From Apoderus coryli (Eukaryota; Arthropoda; Insecta; Coleoptera; Attelabidae), in assembly GCA_911728435.2 (NCBI GenBank), contig OU452204.1, forward strand, positions 20,124,430 through 20,188,429: a stretch of 64,000 bases of DNA. The letters run 5' to 3'. This document shows, piece after piece, positions 32,960 through 44,536 of the stretch. How positions within the stretch are numbered: position 1 is the first letter of the stretch; each line of letters opens with the position of its first letter. The notes beneath the pieces were generated by a model. The model saw only the letters and a program-made list of their open reading frames with translations, did no database searches and had not been told where the DNA came from. The translations under genes and the position numbers were made by a program.

Positions 32960-33820
32960 AAAATTTAAAAAAATAAAATAAAATATTTATTTGACACACC
33001 TTTATACTTTAAATTTAAGTAATTCATAAACGCCATTAAATATTCGTTCTAAGAAGTAATTATGTGTTTATTTTATTTTCTATAAACACAAAATCGAAAG
33101 TACCTTTAAATTTGAGCTTGCTCCAACCAATTTTAACTTGATGATAATTCGCACTAGTTTTATTTTCATACCGAGCTTCATTACAAGAATAGCCTTGGAC
33201 TGCGCTGGTGACGTAAAGCGGACGTTTGGTTTTATTTTTAAAGATACTGACTGTTAAAGGGATTTTTTAATAAATATTCATGATAATATGTTTTTAAATG
33301 TCTCGGCATTTTATTAAGAGATAATCACTTTTAACTTACTTTAAGATATTTTAACAATTAGAGCTTGATTATAGAAAAGAACTACTATTCCATTTATACT
33401 ATTATTTCAAAATATAATTATACAGGGGCGGATCTAGAAAGTTCTAATAATTATCTACAGTTATTAGAACTTAAGGCTTAAATATTTGAGTAGGTAACGA
33501 ATGTTGAATTAAAATATACACTAAATAAAATTTTTTTATTACAATATTGATTTATTGAATAAATGAAGGTTCATTATATGCTTTTATAAAAGTAGAATTT
33601 CGATATCTTTATCTACAGAAGTGAGCCACTGTAAAACAGTTACAATTTGTAATTCTAAAGCGACATACCTCGGGCTAGTTAGTGTCTTCTGGGTACCAAT
33701 GGAGTACTATTTCCCCCTACCATTATACCACCTCAAAAAATTACACTACATAGTCTAGCTTGCCTCCTACGATCCCTCAAAACTCCTCGAATTCGCCGGT
33801 GGTCTGGCCGTGCGTAGGTC
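32960..33820. other. Spacer without recognised genes
   Basis: AT-rich intergenic DNA. CAGGGGCGGATCTAGA at 33423 looks like a hAT end, but no partner end was found. No genes seen. Confidence 0.4.
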
Positions 33821-33829
33821 AATTTAGCC

Positions 33830-34170
33830 AATCTTCTAATGTCAAATTTTCATGTTCTAAAGACCAATTTATACGATTAACTTCATGTTGCCTAATTTCC
33901 GACCTCGAAGTCTTTTCCTGATCGCTTTTACCGATACACTTGTAGTGACTGTGTTTGAAACTCGGAATGAGATACAGAAGGATTTCTTCTGGCGATTTGG
34001 GCTACCAATCCTGATATTTCGTGGTTATTTTTTTAAGCTTATAGCTCGAAAATTTCGCATAGGTTTCAGAAACAGTTCCTTGTGGAACCTCTACAATCCT
34101 TGCAATCTCCCTCTGTGGCATACCTTGCTCCACCAGGGCAGTTACTCTTCCCCTTTGAACGTAGGATAAC
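33830..34170 (-). mobile_element. Tc1-like transposase N-terminal remnant
   Basis: Minus strand from 34169 reads LSYVQRGRVTALVEQGMPQR, EIARIVEVPQGTVSETYAKF: a helix-turn-helix of the Tc1 DNA-binding domain (R..I..L...G....IA..V......V). Less certain Tc1-like sequence continues with shifts to about 33830. The catalytic domain is absent. Confidence 0.7.
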
Positions 34171-34543
34171 CCAGATTGGTTTAATAATCACGGCGTTTAC
34201 CTTAACGTTGAAAAGACTAACAATTTCTTATTTCACATGATAATTTTACTACCCTAAACGGCAAAATAACACCAAATTGTTTGGGTATTAAAATATGGTT
34301 TACTATTTTTTCAAGTTCAAAACAAAATGTGGTTTTTTCAATTACAGTTCCAGCCCTTATAAGAACGAATTTTATGTTCAAAATTGTCGGACAATTTCCG
34401 GGTCCGGTATAACATAATTGTTATTATTATTATTATTTATTTCTAATTTGAATGCATCTATGTTTTATTGAAAATAAAAATCGTACAAGATTTGAATACG
34501 AAATTCATGCTAATACAAATTTAGGAATATGAAATGATATATC

Positions 34544-34573
34544 TATATAAAGGACATCCTGGAGATGATCAGT
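34544..34573 (+). promoter_or_regulatory. Core promoter of the 34667-37323 gene
   Basis: TATATAA at 34544-34550, with an ATCAGTA initiator at 34568-34574, about 25 nt downstream. The start codon is at 34667. Confidence 0.7.
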
Positions 34574-34666
34574 ACTAAATAGTTTGTTGTTGAGTGATTC
34601 CAAAGCATTTTCGTTTGAGTTTTTGTGAATTTATTCCTTAGTATTTTTATACGGAAATCTATCAGG

Positions 34667-37323
34667 ATGTTCAAGATTGTAAGCATTTTTTTTTTACTTA
34701 TTAAACTCAAATTTTTAATTTGTAAAACGGTTTTGCAATAATTATATACCGAACCTTTCTCAAAATTTTTATTTAATTACTTAAATTGGGACTTTTCTAA
34801 CTAATTTTTGATGCATATCCACTGTTTTCTGACAAGTTCTTTGACCAAAGTGTATAAAGATGTTTTCATTTCAGCTTGCTGCCATTAAATATTTATTTTA
34901 TTGTCATTACATGTCATTACCAAAAAAGGTTTACACAAGTCATATTAAATATTAAAATATTACAGAACACAACATAAAAACATAGAAATGTATATAACTT
35001 AATCAAAACAGACATCAGTTCATCAATGGAGTAAAAAGCCTGGTCAATTAAGTAGTTTTTCAATCTATTTTTGAACATTGCAAGGCTCAGTGTTTTCAAA
35101 CTATCTGGCAAATGATTATGGCATGTGGGACCATAATAATTCACAGAATTTCTGCTTCTACCCAACCTCATATATTCAGGAAGAATGTCATTTTTGTTTC
35201 TGGTATTGTGGTTGTGAACTTCATCATGCCTTATGTACAGATTGTAATTATTTTTCACATACATAATTGAATTGTAGATATAGAGACACGGGAGTGTAAT
35301 TATTTTACATTCTTTAAATTTAGGTCTGACATCCTCTCTAAACTTTAAATCTGTCATTATTCGCACCACTCGTCTTTGGATTGCGAATACCCGACTAGCA
35401 TGACAAGAGTGTCCTCAAATTGACAAAGCATATGAAGCCACACTGTGAAAAAGGCCATAATATGCTGATTTCAAAACATTAAAAGAGACTTCACCCTTCA
35501 AGCTTCGCAACATGAACACAACCTTAGACAACTTGGCAATGGTAATCTCGACATGACCCGCCCAGGTTAGCTTTTGGTCCAAAGTGACACCCAAAAACTT
35601 TACCAGACCATCAGTAACAGCAACATCCGTCTCACGTAATGTAAATATTTTAGTAGCTGTTTTATTGGCATTCATACAGAGTTTGTTAGCTGCAAACCAG
35701 TCCGCAGCCCTCGACTGTGAATTAATCATACTTGAGGCCAGAATATCACTCGACAGTTCAACATCGACAATAGTTGAATCGTCTGCAAACAATGTCAGGT
35801 CAGAGCATGGCAGATGTAGCGGTAAATCATTAATGAAAATCAAAAACAATAGACGTCCGAGCACCGAGCCCTGTGGGACTCCACAAGAGCTCAACAAGGG
35901 CTGAGAAGACTTTGACTCAAACATCGTTACGACATTCCTACCAGTGAGATAGGAACTCAGCAAACGAATCAAATTCGCACTCATACCGTATCGCTCCAGT
36001 TTACCCAACAAGATATCGTGTGAAACGCAATCAAACGCCTTTGTTAAATCAAGAAAAGATGCCCCCACAAGCCTTCTACTCTCAAAAGCGGTTATAACGC
36101 TATTTATAAAGTTTTCTATAGCTGAAACGGTGTTAAGTTTCGGTCTAAATCCAAATTGTTTCGGAGAAAATAAATTATTTCTTTCAAAATAGTTGGCTAA
36201 TTGTTTAAAGAGTATCTTCTCAAAAATTTTGCCTAGAACAGGCACTATAGAAATAGGGCGATAGTTGTTCAATTCATCTGGAGATCCTTTTTTGAATAAC
36301 GGTATAATTTTGCTAAATTTCAGACAACTCGGAAACATACCGGATGAGATCGCCAAATTAATCAATATTGTCAATGGTATAATTATTATATCCTTAATAT
36401 ATTTAATGATTACGATATTCAAATCAAAAATGTATTTCGAGCTTTTATTTTTAAAAGAGTTTATTATATCTCTCATTTCAATAAAAGATATTTCATTAAA
36501 CTCAAAATTGCCAGGAATGTCAATAGACAACAAATCCAGTGGACTGATATTTGAGGATAAGTCATGGGTTAAAGTTTCCGCAATACTGGTAAAATATGTA
36601 TTGAAATCATATATTCAAGTTCTTTTAACAATTTTAGATATTAATATCAGTTTTTTTTTTAATTTTATTTTAATTCATCACAGTAAATAATATTCGATGT
36701 CAAATTACTTGTCACTGCTAGGAGGAAATCATCAAGCGAAGTAGCTTGAGAATGTTAGCCCTCAGTTTCAAGTAGTTCTACAAATTTTTTAACCATTTTG
36801 ATAAAAAAAAAATACTCAAAAATCAGCACGCAAGCTTCAGCATCTGCCAAACAATAATACAAAATTTCCGACACTCCTCGTGAACGGGAAATGAATTCTA
36901 GCCCTATTAAAACTTCTAGCTTATTATTGGGAAAATAAAAAACGCATTTCTCGGTATCTCCTTTAGCGTAAAGACCTCAAGTAAAGCAATAGCTGCAACA
37001 TTTATTATTTTATTATTAAAAATATTATTTATGTTTCTTTGGAGATTTGATTTGTGTTCAGGATGGACAGGACGATACCTTGAACCCCTAACTGCTAATA
37101 CTTAATTCGTAGTTCATCTGTTTATGATCAAATGTGAAATACCTACACACTTACTGTTATTGATATTTGATTGCAGATTGTACTTCTTTTCGTTCTGGCT
37201 GTAGCAACAATTGTATTAGCTGCTCCAGGACCACGACCCTTACCTGACCCAGTGCCACAGTATTACACTTACCCGTATTATGGATATGGTTATGCAGCTT
37301 ATCCTTACGCTTACTATGGATAG
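34667..37323 (+). CDS. NPLP4-like small secreted Tyr/Gly-rich peptide precursor, two exons
   Basis: Exon 1 is 34667-34678 (MFKI, donor GTAAGCA). Exon 2 is 37177-37323 after TTGCAG, ending TAG. The product is 52 residues: signal peptide core IVLLFVLAVATIVLA, a short Pro-rich linker (APGPRPLPDPVP), then a Tyr-rich peptide starting QYYTYPYYG and ending YAYYG. The layout matches Drosophila neuropeptide-like precursor 4: same MFK start, AP-rich linker, N-terminal Gln of the peptide, YYG end. Whether it is a signalling peptide or structural is unknown. It was missed by ORF length because exon 2 is short. The 2498-bp intron holds a 1.7-kb LINE in reverse orientation. AATAAA is at 37404-37409. Confidence 0.8.
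34905..36600 (-). mobile_element. LINE with near-complete reverse transcriptase domain (5'-truncated)
   Basis: The frame 36533-35415 (372 codons) includes FSKIIPLFKKGSPDELNNYR, PISIVPVLGKIFEKIL, FGFRPKLNTVSAI, FLDLTKAFDCVSHDIL (motif A), CGVPQGSVLGRLLFLIFIND (motif B, Arg replacing the usual Pro), TLFADDSTIV (motif C, catalytic Asp pair intact) and LGVTLDQKLTW. After a stop, a second frame (35369-34917) carries the C-terminal region (HNHNTRNKNDILPEY, YYGPTCHNHLPDSLKT). The 3' end has a TGTAATGACA repeat and AATAAA. The element interrupts the intron of the 34667-37323 gene. Confidence 0.9.
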
Positions 37324-37476
37324 ATTACCATAATTTTGTCAGATCGCCTTGTATTGTTACCTTATTTGATATTTTTTGTGCTAGTATGTAAAGTTTTTTG
37401 TATAATAAAACCACATTGTTTATGTATTTATAATTTTGATTTATTTATTCCTTAAATTCAGTAACAATTTAACGTT

Positions 37477-37653
37477 TTAAGTAAACAATTCTCCAGTCGG
37501 AAACGATGGATTGTAGCTTCCAACATATCCAACATCGTTTGTTATAAATCCTCTAGTAGGTTCCTCGAAAAATATATCAGGAGTTCTGAAAGCGAAGAAT
37601 GAGTTGATTTTCGGTGTTGGAGCTGGTTTTATTGGCAGAACCATATTTAAAAC
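37477..37653 (-). CDS. Possible 3' coding exon of an unrecognised small secreted protein
   Basis: A TATATAG acceptor at 37654 opens a 58-codon phase-0 frame that ends TAA at 37477-37479. It reads VLNMVLPIKPAPTPK, then a Phe/Gly/Tyr-rich part (FFAFRTPDIFFEEPTRGF, NDVGYVGSYNPSFPTGELFT). AATAAA signals at 37440-37449 (minus) follow at the expected distance, and the exon is tail-to-tail with the 34667-37323 gene. No MFK-type first exon was found nearby; the only phase-0 candidate is 48690-48734. A free-standing start at the internal ATG would lack a full signal peptide. Confidence 0.4.
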   Translation of the reverse strand, partial: VLNMVLPIKPAPTPKINSFFAFRTPDIFFEEPTRGFITNDVGYVGSYNPSFPTGELFT

Positions 37654-37879
37654 CTATATAATAAAATACAAACATAAATTATCCACTATTAATTCAAACT
37701 ACTTAGACATGTCGCAAAGACATTATTTCTACAAAGGATAAACCGATTTAACTGATGTGGTAATTAAGACTATTATTCTCACATGGAACTGTTAGTTTAC
37801 ATTGCAAAACATCTTAAACAACATAAAGTAAACTGATGCCTTGAGGCACGAATAGAATAGTTTTTTGTGATACATTTCG

Positions 37880-38160
37880 TAGGCTTTCTACACTCTTTTT
37901 GAACACCAATAAATATAATCTAATTTTTATGGGTAATGTTAGGTTATACTCTATTAACCAATGAACAATTATTCATCATTTTTTATATTTTTGAACCTTT
38001 TTTTACTGCTAAAATTTAATCAGTACCTAGACAATATCCTGTAGTAGTTTTGTATCAAGTTTGGTTAAAATATGTTAAGTAGTTTTTGAGTTATCGTGGA
38101 TACAAACAGAGACACAGAGTGACAGACAGTTTTTTTTTTTAAATAGTATATTAAGTATTG
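37880..38160 (+). repeat. Third copy of the 20.9-21.6 kb dispersed repeat
   Basis: Shares, in order, CTACACTCTTTTTGAACACC, GGTTATACTCTATTAACCAA, TTTGGTTAAAATATGTTAAG, AGTTATCGTGGATACA and the GACAGACAG run with the repeats at 20870-21185 and (reversed) 21285-21615. Non-coding. Confidence 0.6.
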
Positions 38161-38246
38161 AGAAGAGTGAGTGTAGTTTACCGATCGACGACAATGATCT
38201 TTACACTTGTGAGTGACAATAAACAATAAGTTAGTTTTGAGAAAAT

Positions 38247-39236
38247 ATGGAACATCTTTCTGTAGCACAAAAGGTTGAGATGATATGGGCTCTATGGAGA
38301 ATGTCACAGAAATGTGGATAATGCTGTAGCATTGTATATGCATCGTTTTCCAGAAAGAAATCCTATATCCCGCGCTCCATTTTACCGTGTTGTGAAGGAT
38401 TTTAGAGAAACCGTAAATGTACAGCCTAAAAAACGAACTCGACGAGCTACTGTCAGTGGTGAAAATAATGAAATCGCAGTATTGACGGCTACTGCTGTGA
38501 ATCCGCATTTCTTGTCGAAGACTCTGGAATTTCTAAATCAAGCATTCTTAGGATATTAAAGCGGCATAAATTTCACCCGTATCACATTGCTTTGCATCAA
38601 GCACTTCATAGTGATGAGTTTGAGAATCGAGTCAGATTTTGTCAGTGGGCACGAGAACAAATTCGTTTGTTTTACAAACCATGGAGGTGAATCGCCACAA
38701 CCTGCATTATTGGAGTGTCGAAAAACCACGGTGGTTAAGAGAAGTGGAACAACAGCGCCCTTGGATGGTGAATGTATGGTGTGGAATTTTTTGAGATAGG
38801 TTGATTGGTCCATATTTTATTGAAGGAACATTGGACGGATAAAAAAAAAATATCAGCAGTTTCTAGAGCAACATTTACCCCTTCTACTTGAAGATGCACC
38901 ACTCCAAGAACGGGCACATATGTGGTTTCAACATTATGGCTGTCCTGCACATTATGCTAGAAATGTCCTTGAAATGTTAGATCATGAATACCCTGATCGA
39001 TGGATTGGAAGAGGTGGCCTGCTAGGTCACCTAATTTAACGCCCCTCGATTTCTTTTTATGGAGAAGTATTAAAGAAGTAGTCTAAATCAGAACGCCCCA
39101 ACTACACCGGAAAATATGATGGAATGCATTAGAAATGCTTGCAGAAATGAGACCAGAGAGAATCAGGAATCCTTCATAAAGCGAATTAATAAGTGCATTG
39201 AAGTTGGAGGTCATCATTTTGAGCATTTATTATAAT
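38247..39236 (+). pseudogene. mariner-type transposase pseudogene (decayed)
   Basis: A start-like ATG at 38247 opens MEHLSVAQKVEMIWALWRM; helix-turn-helix sequence follows (NAVALYMHRFPERNPISRAP, then PKKRTRRAT). The middle reads HPYHIALHQALHSDEFENRV, WAREQI; then VNVWCGIF, IGPYFIEGTLDG, and WPARSPNLTPLDFFLWRSIK. The C-terminal PLD Asp is kept, but the first catalytic Asp region is destroyed and there are many stops and shifts. The LTPLDFFLW block is closest to the DD41D-type transposases at 55.5 and 61 kb. Confidence 0.8.
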
Positions 39237-39544
39237 AAATTTCAAGGTTTTCTCGAGACCTTTTTGTTTCCTGTAATAGCAAATAAATGTTGTAAAAATT
39301 GTTATTATTTCAATCGGAATAACAAAACAAAAGTTATTTGTTTTTTTTTTCTGTAGAATACAATTCTATAATAAAAAATCTATATTTCTACTTAAAAACC
39401 CAAAGTTGACCTTGAGATAACCTTGAAACGGTTGTCAAATTCGCAAATGTGCCGTTTTTAAGATATAAGGCTGTCTCAACATAAATGCACCCGGTATATT
39501 ACTTGAAGTAATCCATAACAAAGAGAAGCGGGATGTATCGATAA

Positions 39545-39720
39545 ATCAAACGACCGACGTCTGCTCCACAAAATTCTTCATATATATATTTAAGTTCGGG
39601 AACGAGTGTTGTCAGATATGTTTCGGAACATCTGTTCCATCATCAGTGGCACGATATACAAACTCGCACAGTCATGTTAAAACATACATTGAACATGGAT
39701 ATATATCTAAGCATCTTGTA
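39545..39720 (-). mobile_element. Remnant of the hammerhead-bearing inverted-end family
   Basis: GACGTCTGCTCCACAAAATT at 39557-39576 matches the arm of the element at 16184-16447, and a hammerhead-like motif follows on the minus strand. No second arm was found. Confidence 0.55.
39614..39646 (-). ncRNA. Hammerhead-like ribozyme motif
   Basis: Minus strand: CTGATGA, one T, GGAACAGATGTTCC (5-bp helix II with AGAT loop), GAAACATATCT. Box and GAAA are intact; ATC would be the cleavage triplet, and helix III has one mismatch compared with the ACATGT version. Confidence 0.55.
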
Positions 39721-39759
39721 AAAAAAAATTAAAAACTACACTAAACTTACACTAATTTC

Positions 39760-40460
39760 TTCAAACTATTAACACATTGTTCAAATTTTGAAAATTTAAA
39801 GAAGTTGTTTTCTTTTGTAAATCATAACTTTTAATATGTAGTAGTTTTTGAGGAAAATAAATTAATTTAAATGATGCTTAACAATGCAATTGCTGTTTTT
39901 TTTTCATTGGTATCTATAAATATTATGTTAACAAACAGCAACTTCAAAGTATCTCAGATAATTTCTAGAGTTCAGTTTGTTGGAAACGGCATTTGTTTAC
40001 CTAGTAATGTAAAATTAATCAAATACTGCATTTAAATTTGGTGTAAATTATCCGAAATTAGTAGAAATTTCCAGTTAACAAACTTTATTCTTACCAATAA
40101 TAAAACAGAACACAAAAATCTTGTTATTGATTTCATCATTTTACGTGTTACTACTTGGCGTGTGTGTTTCTACTGTATATTTGAATGGTTTCTGACATAA
40201 TAGCAAATGATTGCAGTTGAATATTAATGAGGTGTTCAACGAAAAAGGATTGCGATTAAATTTTTTATAATTTGATATAGCGGATATAAATCATGTTGGT
40301 ACCTATTTAAAAATAAAAATGACATTTCGTATGCTAAATCGGTTAGAAATTTATAATTAATATTATCCATTGTTATGAACTGGTATATGCTTCGATAAAA
40401 ATCTAATTGTAGGTTTGCCGAATGCTTAAGCCACTGAAAAAAAAATTCCTTTGACAAAAC
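39760..40460. other. Spacer without recognised genes
   Basis: AT-rich intergenic DNA; an ORF at 40236-40484 (minus) has no recognisable features. Confidence 0.4.
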
Positions 40461-40467
40461 AAACGTT

Positions 40468-41450
40468 ATTCTAACCAACAACACGGATTTATGCCGGGAA
40501 GATCAATAGAGTCGAATCTGCTGGAATGTCTTAACTTGTGGACCAAACAGAACGATGATGGTCAGCCTACTGATGTGGTGTACCTGGACTTTGAGAAGGC
40601 ATTTGATCAGGTGCCATTCGCTCGTCTGCTATTGAAGCTGGAACATTATGGTATTCGCGGAGAACTCCTGCGATGGATTGAGGGTTTCCTTAGAGGAAGA
40701 AGTTTCCAGGTTAGGCCGAATGGTTCGATTTCCCGTAGACTGCCGGTCTACAGCGGGGTGCCTCAGGTTTCGGTGTTGGGCCCGCTGTTGTTCCTGGTTT
40801 ACATATCGGATCTGACGGGAAATATAAATGCAAATACAAGTTTCTTTGCTGATGACTCTAAGCTGTTTTGTGATCCGCTGCAGAGTGCTGAGGTGTTCCA
40901 GACCGATCTCGACAGAGTGATGACTTGGTCATCAACTTGGCTGATGAGTTTGAATTTGGATAAATGTACAGTCCTCCATTTGGGACCAAATAACCCCAAA
41001 ATATGCCATATGAAGATCGGCTAAGAGTTTTGAACTTAACAACGCTTCAAGAAAGGCGTCGTCGTGGCGACTTGATACAGACGTATAAGGTTCTTAGCGG
41101 ACATTACACAATAAACTTGGATCTCTTACATATTAATAGAAATCCGAGCCTACGTGGTAACAGCAAGAAATTGTGCAAAGAAAGATGCGCCAAGCTCGCT
41201 CGAAGAAACTTTCTATCAAATAGAGTGGTATATGCGTGGAATGATATGTCGGAGGAGGTTGTATCAGCGCCAACAGTGAATAGTTTTAAGAACAGACTGG
41301 ACATTACGCTTAAGGATCGGGGCAGCTGCATGATCCACTACTCGTTATAGTGAATCGTCGTGTTTTTATGCACTGAGCCGAGTTTTATCTTTTACAAATC
41401 GGGCGACAGTCTCATCGGTTTCACCGCTTACTGTCTGAACTAATAATAAT
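40468..41450 (+). mobile_element. CR1-like LINE fragment with internal deletion
   Basis: RT core: QHGFMPGRSIESNL, VVYLDFEKAFDQVPFARLLL (motif A), SGVPQVSVLGPLLFLVYISD (motif B with Val in place of Gly), SFFADDSKLF (motif C). After a break near 41000 it continues with RLRVLNLTTLQERRRRGDLI, QTYKVLSG and NFLSNRVVYAWNDM, the C-terminal part. The LQERRRRGDLI-TYK block is typical of CR1-type elements. A TAA/TAATAA microsatellite at about 41440 marks the 3' end. Confidence 0.85.
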
Positions 41451-41459
41451 AATAAACAC

Positions 41460-43180
41460 CATCGGAAAAAACGGCAGTTGAAACTCACGATTAACAAAAG
41501 ATGTTACGGGAGTGATTAAAATAAACCTTTCTCTACAAAAATCACATAAATATAGGCTTCAATGTGCCCCCTAAATTTGTCATAACTCTCCTAAATATAG
41601 TTTTCCCAATATATAACGGGATTATTTTCGTAGTATGCCTCAAAAGTCGCTCTTCGGTCCTCCTTTTTTAGTGACATAATAAGTGGAAACGTAGCTGAGG
41701 AAACAAAGGTCTTATGTGTCCTCTTAGTTGACTATAATCGATATAAAAAAGAATAATAGAGCTGCAGACGCTAAATGTTTATTTGATGCATTAATCTAAC
41801 AACTAAGACTGTAAGAATCATACAAAATAATTTCATCGAATAGTATGTTGTTTATTTTTCCCTTTTTTTTTTCTTAAGCCTTACGTCTTCATTTTTCGCT
41901 TTAGACTCTTGAGATGGGACTCAAAAACAAATCATAGATTTAATAAATAAATTTTATTTAATGTCAAAATCATTTTATTTAAATTAAACAACGTTTGTAA
42001 TACTAAAATTCAAATAAAATAATTTACACAATGAATTACATAAAAGTTACATGACATTTTTACAGATCCAATGAATTAGCAACAATTGTATACAATTTAA
42101 AGTCTATAATGACAATAAAAACAATTTCTCTTACCAAAATCGAAATACTGTGTTAATAATAGTTAAATTAAATTGTTTTAAAATCATTTTACAATGATGA
42201 TGAACTTTTGTTAGTAAATTTCAGTTATCAAAGAAACGATCTTAAACCTAACAGTTATGTTTTGAAATTTCTGTCTCAAAACTACTAGATTAGGGGCTAT
42301 TTTCTGGTACCTGATGAAGAATCAAAAGTATTACATCATTAACAATGTGCTTACAATGCCAAATATTATGTAAAACAGCTGGTTTCTACCTGTTAAAAGG
42401 ATAAACAAATGACTGATATTAATTTGACATTAAAATAACAATAAAAAATGGGTGGTGACAACCCGGAACTGAGTAGCAAAATATGAGTACAGTAAATCCA
42501 AGAAATACTGCCAGACAATCTTATTACAAAATAGAAACAATCCATGACTGTCCCATCAAGTTCTAGCAAGAATGCTTTATCCATTCTTTATTATAGTTTT
42601 GGTAATAATCGCTGACCCAGAGAGTTCTAGTTGGAACATCCAAGCTGTGAATGTAGAAAACTAGAAAAAAATTGATTCAGCAAAGAGCATCTGATCATAT
42701 TTATTTACTCACCTGAATACAGCTGCCCCTGGGTTTTATTTTCTCAAGCCAACTGTGTTCAAATGAGAAAAATGATGACATTACTACTTTTTCTATTTTT
42801 TAACGTAATTCTCTAACAATTTTGTTAACTTATCTTTGATTTTAGTTAGTAGTAGTTTAGAGTCAAATAGTTAATAATAATAAATCATTTATTTGTAGTT
42901 CTATTACACATCATTCACATACATACCTAAATATGTATATACATTATATAAAAAACTAAAGAAATGTTAAACTACAGAAAGGACTTGAAGTCAGTTTACA
43001 CTGATTTTGAATATCCAACAGTAGGTGCCCCGGAGCCATCGCGCGGCAACAACAATACCATATGCGAAGCACAGCTTGTTTAAGCACATCAGACATCGTC
43101 GCATCCGCACAAAAACCCCAGGACCACCACAAGGTTTTTTTTTTACAAGCTACATAACAAATGACAACTCAAAACCAAAA
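41460..43180. other. Spacer without recognised genes
   Basis: AT-rich intergenic DNA with no supportable ORF, exon or repeat structure. Confidence 0.4.
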
Positions 43181-43184
43181 TAAA

Positions 43185-44030
43185 TAATTTTTAAATTATT
43201 GGAATTAGCAGGCCATGAACATATTCTCTTCCTTTTGAAAGTATCCATCTTTTTAATTTAGATTTATACATATTCAGCGAATTGATTCTTTTGAGCTCGT
43301 TAGGTAAACAATTGTACAACTTAGGCACCAAGTAAATAAAGCTTCGCTGGGTAAGGGATTTATCGATTTTGGGCAGTCTCAAATTTTCGCGACTCCTTGT
43401 TTGATAGTGATGCGAAACCATGGATGAAGCATCCCTCATCCTATATTGTCTGACAAGTATTGTATAGGAAAATAACTGTCCTGTCTCACATCCAGTAGTT
43501 TGGCTTCACTGTATAATACGTCCGTAGGGTATGTAAATTATTTTTGAAATATGCTCCTAATAATCGATTTTTGCAATTTTTTAAGAGGGTACAAATGATT
43601 ATCAGTTGTACCTCCCCATGCTATTATTCCGTAAGTCAAGTGAGGCTCTACAAGTGCATGATATAATATTTTTAGGTGATTTAGATTTAAAAGAGTAGAC
43701 AAATACTTGAACTTATATAGAAGAACGCGCAGTTTTTTAACTGTTTGATCAGCCTGCACATTCCACCTGAAATGACTGTCCATGTACAGACCCAAATAAT
43801 TTATATTGTTGCATCCGTTTATGGTAACATTAAGGCAATTGTCACTGACTTGAAGTGTGTTAAAATCAGGCAAATTACTACTGTATGATGTAAATGGTAC
43901 AATATTTGTCTTGCCAACATTCACTGTCGGAAGTTTTTTATTAAAGTAGTGTAAGAATTGTTTGAAATCATGTTGTTTCAAATCATCGAGTAAGGGGTTG
44001 TATAATATAAATCTGCAAAACATGACAGTG
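43185..44030 (-). mobile_element. LINE C-terminal fragment
   Basis: Two frames: 44023-43538 holds NINYLGLYMDSHFRWN, HALVEPHLTYGIIAWGGTTD and LKKLQKSIIRSI (end of RT and connection region); 43439-43191 holds MVSHHYQTRSRENLRLPK, RSFIYLVPKLYNCLP. A frameshift or small deletion separates them. The polymerase active site is not present. Confidence 0.8.
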
Positions 44031-44460
44031 CGATAAGAGGGTGGAGATATTAGACCCCTGAATCTTAGATTAAGTGTGTGTATATCTGATCTAAATTTAA
44101 TTTTATTGTATTGATATAGGTTCTTGTCATCAGCATACGTAAAGATATTTAATAGATCAAACTTTATTCAGAATATTGTCTGACATTTTTTGCCGTTATA
44201 ACTTTAACAATTAACAAATTATATCTTATTGGAATATATTATGTACCGTTGAGGATGTCTCTTACGGGTAATATCTTGAACACACTGTATAATTTACAAA
44301 TAAAAAATGTAACAATGGATTACTAAATGTAATTAATGCATAATTCCAGTTTAGGATCCTAAAAAGTAATGCGGATTTTTTTAGATATTTTAATGGGTAC
44401 ATTAAATATGTTTACATAAACACCATATGCTAAACATTATTAGTCTTTTGATTTAGTGGG

Positions 44461-44468
44461 TATAAATA
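44461..44468 (+). promoter_or_regulatory. TATA box of the 44537-45453 gene
   Basis: TATAAATA, 76 nt before the start codon. The start of transcription is expected near 44491 (CATAGTTTCG). Confidence 0.65.
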
Positions 44469-44536
44469 TTGCTCCGAAATTATTTTTAAGCATAGTTTCG
44501 CTTATATCTCAAGTGACAAAACAATTTATTTTCAAA

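Noticed and set aside
33421..33440. Possible hAT terminus (CAGGGGCGGATCTAGA)
   Set aside because: No matching opposite end or 8-bp target duplication was found within 3 kb.
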